DNA from: JAUPTX01 sp964652835
GTDB taxonomy: Bacteria > Patescibacteriota > Minisyncoccia > Phycocordibacterales > CSBR16-119
Assembly: GCA_964652835.1 (NCBI GenBank)
Contig: CAZZCB010000005.1
Location: 1 to 49,755, forward strand
Direction: 5' to 3'
Length of the DNA stretch: 49,755 nt
Position 1 is the stretch's first letter, and each line of letters starts with the position of its first letter. Shown piece by piece: positions 41,505-48,206 of this stretch. The translations under genes were made by a program, and so were the position numbers. Under the pieces are notes generated by a model. That model was given only the letters and a program-made list of their open reading frames with translations, had not been told where the DNA came from and did no database searches.

Positions 41505-41870
41505 CTACCTCGCCTTACTTCCGTTTGGAACATCGTTTTCTGGAACCAAAAATATTGGCTCGTTTTCCATTCCGTCCACTGCAACAACCATTCCCTGACT
41601 TTCCAGGCCGCGTATAACCCGAGGCTCTAAATTTGAAACAAAAACTAGTTTTTTACCGATGAAAAAATTTGGATCAGAGTAGTATTCACGAATAGCAGAA
41701 AGTATTTGTCTAGGTTTTTCCTCTCCTATTTCAACCATAAATTTATAAAGTTTGTCTGCACCTTCTACTATTTCTGCTGAAACTATCTCCCCTACCTTCA
41801 TTTCAACTTTCTTAAAATCTTCATAACTTATCATCTTTTTTTCTTCTTTTTTTATTTCTTCGTTTTCCAT
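41505..41870 (-). CDS. tRNA-binding domain protein (MetG C-terminal/CsaA-like)
   Basis: 121 aa. After a charged 12-residue start, the OB-fold shows YEDFKKVEMKVGEIVSAEIV and GADKLYKFMVEIGEEKPRQI, then SAIREYYSDPNFFIGKKLVF and SNLEPRVIRGLESQGMVVAV. This is the EMAP-II-like tRNA-binding domain present at the C-terminus of methionyl-tRNA synthetase and as the separate CsaA protein. Here it stands alone, so it may act as a trans tRNA-binding factor for MetG. It is followed by the VTT gene with element B in between and preceded by ruvX, ending 9 nt upstream. Confidence 0.92.
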   Translation of the reverse strand: MENEEIKKEEKKMISYEDFKKVEMKVGEIVSAEIVEGADKLYKFMVEIGEEKPRQILSAIREYYSDPNFFIGKKLVFVSNLEPRVIRGLESQGMVVAVDGMENEPIFLVPENDVPNGSKAR

Positions 41871-41879
41871 ATTATTTTA

Positions 41880-42284
41880 TTATTTTTTAAATTCTTGTTT
41901 ATCTAAAAATCTTTGAAGTATTAACGCTGCGGCTGATTCGTCCTTTTTAGGCTCACGCGTTTGCTTTGTTTTTCTTGCAATAGGCTTTGTTTTAGTGAAC
42001 ATGTCTGAGTGAAGAGAGGTCATAAATTCTTTTTCTAAAAACACAGTAAATCCTTCTTTTTTCAAAATCTCCATAAATAGCATCACTTCTTCTTTTATAG
42101 AATTGTCGCCCGGGTCACCCAAAACAATACTTTCAAATCCTTCTTTAGATCTTAAATCTTTGATTATCTCAATTAACTTTTCTTTATTCTCCAAAACACA
42201 ACAAGGAAAGGCGATTTTTCCATTATCGTCTGAAATAGCTACGCCTATTCGTTTTTTACCGTAATCTAGCCCGAGGGTTTTCAT
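41880..42284 (-). CDS. ruvX: Holliday junction resolvase-like RuvX (YqgF)
   Basis: 134 aa. The N-terminal RNase H-like strand LGLDYGKKRIGVAISDD carries the first catalytic Asp. VLGDPGDNSIKEEVMLFMEI corresponds to the GxP[x]G block, and DESAAALILQRFLDK gives the C-terminal Asp. The family functions in 16S rRNA maturation and possibly Holliday junction cutting. The start codon is part of inverted-repeat element C. The gene is followed 9 nt later by the tRNA-binding protein. Confidence 0.92.
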   Translation of the reverse strand: MKTLGLDYGKKRIGVAISDDNGKIAFPCCVLENKEKLIEIIKDLRSKEGFESIVLGDPGDNSIKEEVMLFMEILKKEGFTVFLEKEFMTSLHSDMFTKTKPIARKTKQTREPKKDESAAALILQRFLDKQEFKK

Positions 42285-42385
42285 CCCAATAGAAGCAGGT
42301 CGCGGTCTCCCGAAACACTGCGAAATAAATAATAATTCAGCCTTTTATATTGTAACCCAGATAGAGAGCTTCTAACGGGACAAGT
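42282..42385 (-). promoter_or_regulatory. Start-codon inverted-repeat element, copy C
   Basis: On the minus strand: ACTTGTCCCGTTAGAAGC, about 65 nt, a CGG-GAGA-CCG hairpin, then GCTTCTATTGGG directly followed by ATG. The GAAGC/GCTTC pair differs from copies A, B and D, with matching changes on both arms. An AT-rich TATATAT box touches the first arm. Confidence 0.72.
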
Positions 42386-42424
42386 ATATATAGAGAATAG
42401 CATAAAAAAGCCTTTAGAAAAGCT

Positions 42425-42451
42425 TTGACGTAAAATAGTTTATGTTAAAAT
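42425..42451 (+). promoter_or_regulatory. Promoter of the DUF5652-like gene, predicted leaderless
   Basis: TTGACG, 15 bp, TAAAAT with a TGT in front of the -10. The -10 ends 6 nt before the ATG at 42458. Confidence 0.65.
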
Positions 42452-42457
42452 ATAAAC

Positions 42458-42682
42458 ATGATAGGAATAGAAAATTTTATATCTTTACCAAGTGGACAAA
42501 TAGCTTTTACTATTTTTATAGTATGGAGTTTGGTCTGGAAAGGCCTGGCTTTATGGAAAGCCGCAAAGGCGGGATCAAAACCTTGGTTTATTATATTACT
42601 TGTATTAAACACGATTGGAATACTGGAAATAATTTACATATTTGCAGTTAAGCCGAAATTTACAGTGGAAAATGAAAAATAA
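42458..42682 (+). CDS. DUF5652-like small membrane protein
   Basis: 74 aa with two helices. IVWSLVWKGLALWKAAKAGS followed by KPWFIILLVLNTIGILEIIY is the 'W..KG.ALWKAA......WF...L..NT.GILEI.Y' pattern of DUF5652, a family frequent in CPR bacteria. Function unknown; the proline-containing tail is short. Start chosen by promoter position. Confidence 0.82.
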   Translation: MIGIENFISLPSGQIAFTIFIVWSLVWKGLALWKAAKAGSKPWFIILLVLNTIGILEIIYIFAVKPKFTVENEK

Positions 42683-42693
42683 TTTAAAAGATT

Positions 42694-42732
42694 AAACAAG
42701 CCGCAAACCACAAGTAAGCGGTTTTGTTTTTT
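42694..42732 (+). terminator. Terminator after the DUF5652-like gene
   Basis: AAAC-AAG-CCGC and GCGG-TTTT-GTTTT pair around a 13-nt loop, ending in a T-run. It overlaps the promoter of the next gene. Confidence 0.5.
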
Positions 42733-42740
42733 GGTATAAT
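42732..42740 (+). promoter_or_regulatory. Extended -10 promoter of the HNH gene, predicted leaderless
   Basis: TGGTATAAT ending 6 nt before a GTG at 42747, which fixes this GTG as the start. Confidence 0.65.
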
Positions 42741-42746
42741 GGCGTA

Positions 42747-43199
42747 GTGACTGAGTATAAAAGAAAACCAAATACAAAATGTTTAGTCTGTGAAAAAGAA
42801 ATCTATAGAAGACCGAAGGAGATGGAAAAGAGTAACGGAAAATCTTTCTGTAGTATGAAATGCTATGGAAAAAATTGTAGAAAAGAAAAGCCGTGTATTG
42901 TATGCGGAAAGATAATCCTATCTGCGTTAAACAAGAAGACCTGTAGCAGGTCTTGTTCCAACACAAACAGAAAAGGGGTTCAATATAAGATTAACAGACC
43001 GAAAGACAAGGTGACTTCTTTTAAAAGAATAAGAATGCGACTAATTGCAGAAAGGGGTGATTTTTGTCAAAGATGCGGATATAAAAAGTATAAGATATTA
43101 GAAATTCATCACCGGGACAGAAATAGAGGAAATAATGAGTTTGAAAATTTAGAAATTTTATGTCCAAATTGCCATGCAGAGGAACATCTCCTGAAATGA
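42747..43199 (+). CDS. HNH endonuclease with two zinc-finger repeats
   Basis: 150 aa from GTG. Two treble-clef-like zinc fingers come first: C12, C15, C35, C39 (CLVCEKEIY ... FCSMKCYG) and C50, C53, C66, C70 (CIVCGK ... CSRSCSN). The HNH domain follows: FCQRCGYKKYKILEIHHRDR with C107 and C110, then N134 in FENLEILCPNCHAEEH with C139, C142 and H143. The HH-N-H set is complete. Such HNH proteins are frequent single genes in CPR genomes, perhaps homing- or phage-related. It sits between a terminator and tRNA-Ser. Confidence 0.9.
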   Translation: MTEYKRKPNTKCLVCEKEIYRRPKEMEKSNGKSFCSMKCYGKNCRKEKPCIVCGKIILSALNKKTCSRSCSNTNRKGVQYKINRPKDKVTSFKRIRMRLIAERGDFCQRCGYKKYKILEIHHRDRNRGNNEFENLEILCPNCHAEEHLLK

Positions 43200-43255
43200 T
43201 TGAAATTAAGAAGAAGTCGTGATAGTATCTTAAATTGTATAGGCAATATACATAC

Positions 43256-43340
43256 GGAGGCGTGGCAGAGTGGTCTATCGCACTTGTCTTGAAAACAAGA
43301 GTCCTGAAAGGGACCGGGAGTTCGAATCCCCCCGCCTCCG
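43256..43340 (+). tRNA. tRNA-Ser (anticodon TGA)
   Basis: Class II tRNA: acceptor GGAGGCG/CGCCTCC, anticodon stem CTTGT/ACAAG with loop CTTGAAA, a long variable arm GTCCTGAAAGGGAC, T-arm GGGAGTTCGAATCCCCC, discriminator G as expected for serine. Confidence 0.97.
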
Positions 43341-43345
43341 CATAA

Positions 43346-43387
43346 AATAAATAAAGCCCGGCGCGCAAGCGCCGGGCTTTATTTATT
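43346..43387 (+). terminator. Terminator after tRNA-Ser
   Basis: AAATAAATAAAGCCCGGCGC and GCGCCGGGCTTTATTTATTT are perfectly complementary around a GCAA loop. Confidence 0.95.
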
Positions 43388-43399
43388 TATTCTCTAAAA

Positions 43400-43408
43400 T
43401 GCTAATAT
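43400..43408 (+). promoter_or_regulatory. Extended -10 promoter of the DedA gene, predicted leaderless
   Basis: TGCTAATAT ending 6 nt before the ATG at 43415; identical to the nonamer before the YibE/F gene. Confidence 0.6.
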
Positions 43409-43414
43409 AACTGT

Positions 43415-44032
43415 ATGGAAAATCTCTCAACAACAATAACAGCGTCCATAATAGGATTTTCACCAAATATCCAGATTCTCTTACTTTTTTTATTTTCTTA
43501 TGGAGAAGGTCTGCCGATAGTCGGAACCATCTTGCCAGGAGGAACAATAGCCATACTCGCGGGCAGTTTATCAGGTAACGGTGTCTTCTCCATACAGACC
43601 GCCTTAATCGCAGTAATAGTCGGAAGTTTCCTGGGAGATATGAGCGGGTTTTTAATAGGTAGAAAATCAAGAAAAATAGGTTTCGTAAGAAAATTAATTG
43701 AAAAAGAATCTTGGCAAAAAAACCTAGAGATTTTTGATAGGAATTTTTTTATTATTGTAGTATTTGGAAAATTAATTCCCGGAATAAGATCTGCGCCGTC
43801 ACTTCTCTTTGGTGCTAGAAATATTAGCTTTAAAAAATATGCTGTTTATAGTTTTATAGGATCGGCGCTTTGGGGATTTACAGGTATTTTTGCTGGTAAC
43901 TTTCTTACAAAAATACTAGGAGAATATGCCATACCTATAATCGTTGCTGTTTTAATATTAATCATATTGATTACAGTGATAAGTCTTATTTTAAAAAAGA
44001 AAACCAAAGAAGCTCCTAAGACCCAGCTGTAG
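43415..44032 (+). CDS. DedA family membrane protein
   Basis: 205 aa. Motifs: FSYGEGLPIVGTILPGGTIA (the E-x-x-P-x-x-x-x-x-P-G loop), IVGSFLGDMSGFLIGRK, the conserved F-x-x-R-x-x-P-x-x-R region as VVFGKLIPGIRSAPSLLFGA, and FIGSALWGFTGIFAGNFL. The Gly-Lys replaces a usual Gly-Arg in F[GR]R[F/W]. DedA proteins flip undecaprenyl phosphate or phospholipids. With the VTT protein at 40783-41379 the cell has two divergent members. Own leaderless-type promoter. Confidence 0.93.
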   Translation: MENLSTTITASIIGFSPNIQILLLFLFSYGEGLPIVGTILPGGTIAILAGSLSGNGVFSIQTALIAVIVGSFLGDMSGFLIGRKSRKIGFVRKLIEKESWQKNLEIFDRNFFIIVVFGKLIPGIRSAPSLLFGARNISFKKYAVYSFIGSALWGFTGIFAGNFLTKILGEYAIPIIVAVLILIILITVISLILKKKTKEAPKTQL

Positions 44033-44097
44033 TGAGTGCTATTTACGAAAAAAGATAATTTAAATACACACAGACTATGCGTGGTTTTCATTTAATC

Positions 44098-44106
44098 TGA
44101 TAAAAT
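44098..44106 (+). promoter_or_regulatory. Extended -10 promoter of the 156-aa membrane protein, predicted leaderless
   Basis: TGATAAAAT ending 7 nt before the ATG at 44114. Confidence 0.6.
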
Positions 44107-44113
44107 AGATTCA

Positions 44114-44584
44114 ATGAACAGAGATACAATTCTTTTAGAATGGGAGGCATTTGAATACAGAGAGAAAAACAGAAAACCAGACTGGTTTTGGGCTCTTGGT
44201 ATTATCGCTGTGGCTGGTAGTGCTGTTGCTTTTTTATACGGAAACTTTCTTTTTGGGATCTTTATCGTTCTAACAGCGGCGGCGATGATTTACTTTGGAA
44301 TGGCTAAACCACAAAGAATAAAACAAATGATAACGACTGAGGGGATTTTCTTTGACGGAAGACTGTATCCATACGAAAGACTAAAATCTTTTTGGATGGA
44401 TGAAGCGAACGGTGAAAAAAGACTGATTATACGTTCAGATAAAACTTTCATGCCGATAATGGTTCTACCTTTTGAAGATGAAGAAACGGGCGAAGAAATA
44501 TATGCGCTACTTTCTGAGGTTTTAGAACAAGAAGAAATTCACGAATCTTTCGCTCATAAAACAATGGATAGACTGGGGTTTTAA
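44114..44584 (+). CDS. Two-helix membrane protein with cytoplasmic PH-like domain
   Basis: 156 aa. EWEAFEYREKNRKPDWFW precedes two helices (about 27-42 and 46-63). A soluble beta-rich part follows (TTEGIFFDGRLYPYERLKSF, then EKRLIIRSDKTFMPIMVLPF) and an acidic helix. The layout is like YcxB/PH-like membrane proteins, and similar proteins are, from memory, common in CPR. Function unknown. Confidence 0.75.
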   Translation: MNRDTILLEWEAFEYREKNRKPDWFWALGIIAVAGSAVAFLYGNFLFGIFIVLTAAAMIYFGMAKPQRIKQMITTEGIFFDGRLYPYERLKSFWMDEANGEKRLIIRSDKTFMPIMVLPFEDEETGEEIYALLSEVLEQEEIHESFAHKTMDRLGF

Positions 44585-44616
44585 AAACATCGCTATAAAA
44601 TGCGATGTTTTGTTTT
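44584..44616 (+). terminator. Terminator after the 156-aa gene
   Basis: AAAACATCGC and GCGATGTTTT form a perfect 10-bp stem around an 8-nt loop, followed by TTTTT. Confidence 0.9.
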
Positions 44617-44644
44617 TGTGTAAAATATTGTATTATCGCCTTAC

Positions 44645-44719
44645 GCTCCCGTCGTTCAATGGATAGGACATGACTTTGCGGAAGTTAAAATGTAGGTTCG
44701 ATTCCTACCGGGAGCACCA
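44645..44719 (+). tRNA. tRNA-Arg (anticodon GCG)
   Basis: Acceptor GCTCCCG/CGGGAGC, D-arm GTTCAATGGATAGGAC typical of arginine tRNAs, anticodon stem TGACT/AGTTA with loop TTGCGGA, T-arm GTAGGTTCGATTCCTAC, discriminator A and encoded CCA (44717-44719). The wobble base is G rather than the A (inosine) used by most bacteria. Confidence 0.95.
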
Positions 44720-44762
44720 ATTTATTATATAATTAAAGAGTTATAATTTATTTATAAAAAAT

Positions 44763-45119
44763 ATGTCTATCGTAAGCCCAGAAATACAGGCACTAGAAAG
44801 AAAAATAAGAGAAGATGAAAATCTTGTGTCGGAAGCAAAGAGAAATATTGCAACAAAAAAATCAAACCAAAACACACTAGAAACAAACTTAAGAAGATTT
44901 AAACAAGAGGAAGAAAAAATAGAAACTAGACTTTCTCAAATAGATTCAGAGAAAAAAGATTTGGAAAGAAAGCTCTCTGAAACAAAGAGGAGTTTAGAGG
45001 AGGTGGATCAAAATAAAATGAAAATTGAAAAAGAGATCTCTGATTTAGAGGCCAACATAGAAAGATCAGAGCAAGAAATACGAACAATCAAACAAGACAT
45101 GAGCAGACTCTCGAAATAA
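44763..45119 (+). CDS. Coiled-coil protein, unknown function
   Basis: 118 aa, one uninterrupted heptad pattern from about residue 5 to the end (ALERKIREDENLVSEAKRNI, then RLSQIDSEKKDLERKLSETK and so on). No membrane segment and no Cys. It is probably an oligomer or a structural spacer; the family is not recognisable because coiled coils look alike. It is followed by a strong bidirectional terminator shared with rpsT. Confidence 0.75.
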   Translation: MSIVSPEIQALERKIREDENLVSEAKRNIATKKSNQNTLETNLRRFKQEEEKIETRLSQIDSEKKDLERKLSETKRSLEEVDQNKMKIEKEISDLEANIERSEQEIRTIKQDMSRLSK

Positions 45120-45153
45120 AAAACAAAATCCCCTTCCGGGGATTTTGTTTTTT
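45118..45153. terminator. Bidirectional terminator between the coiled-coil gene and rpsT
   Basis: AAAAAACAAAATCCCC and GGGGATTTTGTTTTTT are perfectly complementary around TTCC. Confidence 0.93.
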
Positions 45154-45157
45154 ACAG

Positions 45158-45412
45158 CTATTTAGTTATCTTTGAAAGAATTGATTTTCTTCGAGATGCT
45201 GTGTTTTTCTTTATCACACCTTTCTTTGTTGCCTTGTCGATAGCTTGGTAAGCTTTTGGAAGAAGTTTTTTTGCTTCATCTTTCTTTCCCCCTTTAACAA
45301 GTTTAGTGATTTCTTTTACAGACTCTTTCATTGTCTTTCGTCGTCTGTCGTTAACAATTCTTTTTCGGGCTGAAACCCTGAGAGATTTTTTTGCTGATGC
45401 TGATATTGGCAT
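45158..45412 (-). CDS. rpsT: 30S ribosomal protein S20
   Basis: 84 aa, normal for S20. SAKKSLRVSARKRIVNDRRR is the typical N-terminal block, with the conserved K-R and N-x-x-x-K-S-x-x-[KR]T. ITKLVKGGKKDEAKKLLPKA and IDKATKKGVIKKNTASRRKS follow. It binds the 5' and 3' minor domains of 16S rRNA. The leader of about 50 nt after a strong promoter could carry autoregulation. Confidence 0.97.
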   Translation of the reverse strand: MPISASAKKSLRVSARKRIVNDRRRKTMKESVKEITKLVKGGKKDEAKKLLPKAYQAIDKATKKGVIKKNTASRRKSILSKITK

Positions 45413-45471
45413 AATTTTAAAAATTTATTTTGTAAGTCTTCGGCGCGACACGCTTCTTCACGAACATACGG

Positions 45472-45500
45472 ATAATACCAGAGGTTTTAAGAAAACGCAA
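45472..45500 (-). promoter_or_regulatory. Strong promoter of rpsT
   Basis: TTGCGT, 17 bp, TATTAT with TGG in front of the -10, on the minus strand. The leader is about 50 nt. Confidence 0.7.
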
Positions 45501-45524
45501 TGGAGTGATTTCGTTACCCAAAAA

Positions 45525-45533
45525 TGCTAAAAT
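45525..45533 (+). promoter_or_regulatory. Extended -10 promoter of the ruvA-mutM run
   Basis: TGCTAAAAT, predicting transcription from about 45540. Confidence 0.55.
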
Positions 45534-45540
45534 GTAAGAA

Positions 45541-45560
45541 GTAAGACGCGCGACGCTTAC
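45541..45560 (+). promoter_or_regulatory. Hairpin at the predicted 5' end of the ruvA transcript
   Basis: GTAAG-A-CG and CG-CTTAC pair around CGCGA. It begins at the predicted transcription start and could protect the 5' end of the mRNA. Confidence 0.4.
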
Positions 45561-45598
45561 CTTCTACTCACTATAAACTAACAACTATAAACTACGTC

Positions 45599-46171
45599 AT
45601 GATCGCCCACATAAAAGGAAAAATTTTAGAAAAAAATACAAAGTTTCTAGTGGTAGAGGCAAACGATTTAGGCTACCTTGTTTTTGTTTCCACCGGCACT
45701 CTTTCCTCTTCCCCATCTATTGGCGGAGAGATTTCTCTTTGGACGTATTTAGCTGTCAGGGAAAACGCTCTCGACCTTTATGGATTTGAGACGATAGACG
45801 AGAAAAATTTCTTTGAACTTTTGATCAGCGTTTCTGGCATCGGTCCGAAAAATGCACTTTCGATTCTCTCTATCGCCCCGATGGAAACTTTGAAAAAAGC
45901 CATCGCCACAGGTGATATGTCTTACATGACAAAAGTTTCTGGTATCGGCAAAAAGACTGCAGAAAAAATAGTCGTCGAACTTCGCGACAAGCTCGCCTCT
46001 CTTGGACACAAAGATGAAGATGGATCGCTCCGCGGAGAAGCAGATGTGATCATGGCGCTTATGTCACTCGGCTACAGTCAAAACGAATCGAGAAGCGCAA
46101 CAAAAGAAATCGACCCATCACTTTCTACAAATGAAAAAATAAAAATAGCCCTGAAGTTTTTAGGAAAATAA
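45599..46171 (+). CDS. ruvA: Holliday junction branch migration protein RuvA
   Basis: 190 aa. Domain I (OB fold, about 1-62) begins MIAHIKGKILEKNTKFLVVE and contains LYGFETIDEKNFFELLISVS. Domain II has two helix-hairpin-helix motifs, SGIGPKNALSILS and VSGIGKKTAEKIVVELRDKL. Domain III (about 145-190) has ALMSLGYSQNESRSATKEI for RuvB contact. RuvA holds four-way junctions for RuvB. It is followed 12 nt later by mutM, giving a DNA repair pair. Confidence 0.97.
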   Translation: MIAHIKGKILEKNTKFLVVEANDLGYLVFVSTGTLSSSPSIGGEISLWTYLAVRENALDLYGFETIDEKNFFELLISVSGIGPKNALSILSIAPMETLKKAIATGDMSYMTKVSGIGKKTAEKIVVELRDKLASLGHKDEDGSLRGEADVIMALMSLGYSQNESRSATKEIDPSLSTNEKIKIALKFLGK

Positions 46172-46183
46172 TTTAACTTAAAT

Positions 46184-47119
46184 ATGCCAGAACTACCCGA
46201 AGTACAGACAACGGTCGACGGACTCAACAGAACGGTTAAAGGTTTCACTATCAAAAGCGTGTGGAGCGATTTGCCGAAAAAAGGTCATGTCCGAAAAGAT
46301 GAGATAAAGAATCTCGCATTTTGGAATTCCTTTAAAGAGAAGGTTTTGGGCGCGAAGATTTTAAAAACAGAGCGTCACGGGAAAAACATTTTCATCCGTC
46401 TTTCAAACGGTTACACAATCTTGATCCACATGAAAATGACGGGACACCTACTCTTCGGCAAGTGGCGTGCCGGAACAGAAGAAGACGGTGAAGCACACCA
46501 CAACTGGACTTGGTGGCCAGAAAAACAGAAATCTCTTCAAGACCCGTATAACAGATTCATCCATTTCAAGATTGATTTCGAAAACGGCAAGCATTTAGCT
46601 TTTTGTGATTCACGAAAATTTGGGAAAGTAACACTTGTAAAAACAGGAGACGGCACTGCGAAACATGTGAAGGATTTGGGACTGGATGCTCTCGACCCTC
46701 GCGTGTCTTTCCAGATTTTTAAAGAAAAGATTTTGCGGAAGCCCTCCGGAAGGATTAAAAATGTTTTAATGGACCAGACACTCATCACCGGTATCGGAAA
46801 CATTTATTCAGATGAGATGCTTTGGATAGCGGGTATTCACCCAGAAGAAAAAGTGAGAAACATTCCACAGGAAAAGTTTAAAAAGATGTACGCCTCGATG
46901 AAACCGCTTCTTGAAAAAGGAATAGATTTTGGTGGCGACTCGATGTCAGACTACAGAAATATTTATGGAGAAAAAGGAAAGTTTCAAAACGAACACAACG
47001 TCTATGGCAAGAGAGGCGATAAGTGCAAGAAAAGAAATTGCGACGGTGTTATAATAAGAAAAGTAGTTGGAGGTAGAAGCGCGCACTTTTGCCCAGTACA
47101 CCAAGTTTTAGAAATTTAG
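46184..47119 (+). CDS. mutM: Formamidopyrimidine-DNA glycosylase (Fpg/MutM)
   Basis: 311 aa, longer than the usual 270. After removal of Met the N-terminus PELPEV supplies the catalytic Pro and Glu. IHMKMTGHL, the H2TH part with LMDQTLITGIGNIYSDEMLW and the region from VYGKRGDKCKKRNCDG to HFCPVHQ complete the fold. The zinc finger is unusual: C-x4-C and C-x2-H instead of C-x2-C twice. A roughly 30-residue insertion (GTEEDGEAHHNWTWWPEKQK and on) follows the MKMTGHLLFG block. It removes oxidised purines and cuts the strand. Confidence 0.96.
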   Translation: MPELPEVQTTVDGLNRTVKGFTIKSVWSDLPKKGHVRKDEIKNLAFWNSFKEKVLGAKILKTERHGKNIFIRLSNGYTILIHMKMTGHLLFGKWRAGTEEDGEAHHNWTWWPEKQKSLQDPYNRFIHFKIDFENGKHLAFCDSRKFGKVTLVKTGDGTAKHVKDLGLDALDPRVSFQIFKEKILRKPSGRIKNVLMDQTLITGIGNIYSDEMLWIAGIHPEEKVRNIPQEKFKKMYASMKPLLEKGIDFGGDSMSDYRNIYGEKGKFQNEHNVYGKRGDKCKKRNCDGVIIRKVVGGRSAHFCPVHQVLEI

Positions 47120-47170
47120 TTCATCCCGTTAGAAGTCGTTTAATAATTAATTAGTTTAAAAAATAGTTTT

Positions 47171-47335
47171 ATGATGATAGACGTTTTAAAATGGTTTCTT
47201 CTTATGATGCTCGGACTTTTTGTAGTCTGGGTTTTAACAGGCGGACCACAAAGAGCAGAACAAAAAAACTTAACGCCGATAATCAGAGGACCAGGAGGAG
47301 TTAGTAGTCAACCCAACACCCCGTCTGTTAGATAG
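47171..47335 (+). CDS. Small membrane-anchored protein, unknown function
   Basis: 54 aa. MMIDVLKWFLLMMLGLFVVW provides one helix; the polar tail includes LTGGPQRAEQKNLTPIIRGP and a Pro-rich end. Layout similar to the 66-aa protein at 9290-9490. No family recognised. A TCCCGTTAGAAG sequence at 47124-47135 resembles the first arm of the start-codon elements, but no second arm is found. Confidence 0.6.
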   Translation: MMIDVLKWFLLMMLGLFVVWVLTGGPQRAEQKNLTPIIRGPGGVSSQPNTPSVR

Positions 47336-47370
47336 AGGTTCTGGTTTTTCTCAAAACTAATTTTTTTATT

Positions 47371-47844
47371 TTAGATTTCTAAAATCCGAAACAACGCGAC
47401 ACCTGCCGCGACAGAAACATTTAAAGATTCTTTTTCTCCTTTCATTTTTATTTCCGCCACAATATCAGAGATTTCTAAAATCTGCTTTTCGACTCCGGTG
47501 ACTTCGTTCCCCAAAACAAAAACATTTTTCTCTCCTATCTTTACCTCTTTATAATCGACAGAATTTTCAGTTTGTTCAATAGAAATTATTTTGAAATTTT
47601 CCTCCTTTAGTTTTTTCAAGGTCTCAATAATATTTTCTGAGAATTCCCAGGAAACAGTTTCTTCTGCGCCGAGCGCTGACTTTGAAATGTCACTTCGTTT
47701 TCTACCGAAACGGTCGAGAGGTGTCGGTGAATACCCTGAAATTATTATTTTAGATATACCGCATGCATCAGCAGTACGAAAAATAGCACCCACATTTTGA
47801 GCACTTCGAATGTCATGCAAAATTAAGATATTTTCTGATTTCAT
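47371..47844 (-). CDS. TrmH/SpoU family RNA 2'-O-methyltransferase
   Basis: 157 aa, a catalytic domain only. Motif 1: DIRSAQNVGAIFRTADACGI with the N-x-G-x-x-x-R-x-A block. Motif 2: FVLGNEVTGVEKQILEISD. Motif 3: MKGEKESLNVSVAAGVALFR. All are intact, so it forms the knotted SAM-binding fold. It methylates ribose in tRNA or rRNA; without an N-terminal RNA-binding domain the target cannot be named. It is convergent with the small gene upstream and divergent from tRNA-Lys. Confidence 0.93.
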   Translation of the reverse strand: MKSENILILHDIRSAQNVGAIFRTADACGISKIIISGYSPTPLDRFGRKRSDISKSALGAEETVSWEFSENIIETLKKLKEENFKIISIEQTENSVDYKEVKIGEKNVFVLGNEVTGVEKQILEISDIVAEIKMKGEKESLNVSVAAGVALFRILEI

Positions 47845-47924
47845 TTAAAGCATCTTACACCAATTGACCAAAAGATAAAAGTTGTGTATATTCGTATAGT
47901 ATTTTTAAATACGAAATCCGACAC

Positions 47925-47997
47925 CCCTTCGTAGCTCAGTCGGTAGAGCAGCTCCCTTTTAAGGAGACGGTCGTAGGTTCGATTCCTACCGAAGGGA
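47925..47997 (+). tRNA. tRNA-Lys (anticodon TTT)
   Basis: Acceptor CCCTTCG/CGAAGGG, D-arm AGCTCAGTCGGTAGAGC, anticodon loop CTTTTAA with TTT, T-arm GTAGGTTCGATTCCTAC, discriminator A. CCA is not encoded. Confidence 0.97.
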
Positions 47998-48003
47998 CAA
48001 TAA
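47984..48003 (+). repeat. tRNA-Lys 3' end, intact copy of a 20-bp direct repeat
   Basis: Repeated at 48187-48206 with one mismatch (19 of 20), 203 bp away. It covers the acceptor strand, discriminator and six flanking bases, as in an attachment-site duplication. Confidence 0.8.
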
Positions 48004-48008
48004 TTAGA

Positions 48009-48038
48009 AAACTTCAAGTTTCATACTTGGGGTTTTTT
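48009..48038 (+). terminator. Terminator after tRNA-Lys
   Basis: AAACTTCAAGT and ACTTGGGGTTT pair with two G-U pairs around TTCAT, followed by TTTT. Confidence 0.8.
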
Positions 48039-48186
48039 AATTTCTGATTTCCGAAGGTGGGAATCGAACAAGAGGGGGGTCGGGGAAACATCTATTTCCC
48101 TGTGAAGGAAAACAGCGAACGCAGTGAGTGTTAGAAACCGTGGGTTTCTAAGGAGCGAGTTTACTCGCGAGTGAGATAGCGAAGCG

Positions 48187-48206
48187 TCCTACCGAAGGGG
48201 CAATAA
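48187..48206 (+). repeat. Degenerate copy of the tRNA-Lys 3' end
   Basis: Partner of 47984-48003. The acceptor sequence reads CGAAGGGGC here instead of CGAAGGGAC, and there is no tRNA 5' half nearby. Confidence 0.8.

Noticed and set aside
45417..45467. 16-codon basic frame MFVKKRVAPKTYKINF in the rpsT leader, a possible leader peptide
   Set aside because: Its ATG is only 4 nt past the -10 box, so it probably lies at or before the transcription start; no support beyond the open frame.
47118..47140. Fifth copy of the start-codon element before the 54-aa gene
   Set aside because: Only the first arm TCCCGTTAGAAG is present; no complementary arm precedes the ATG. At most a remnant.
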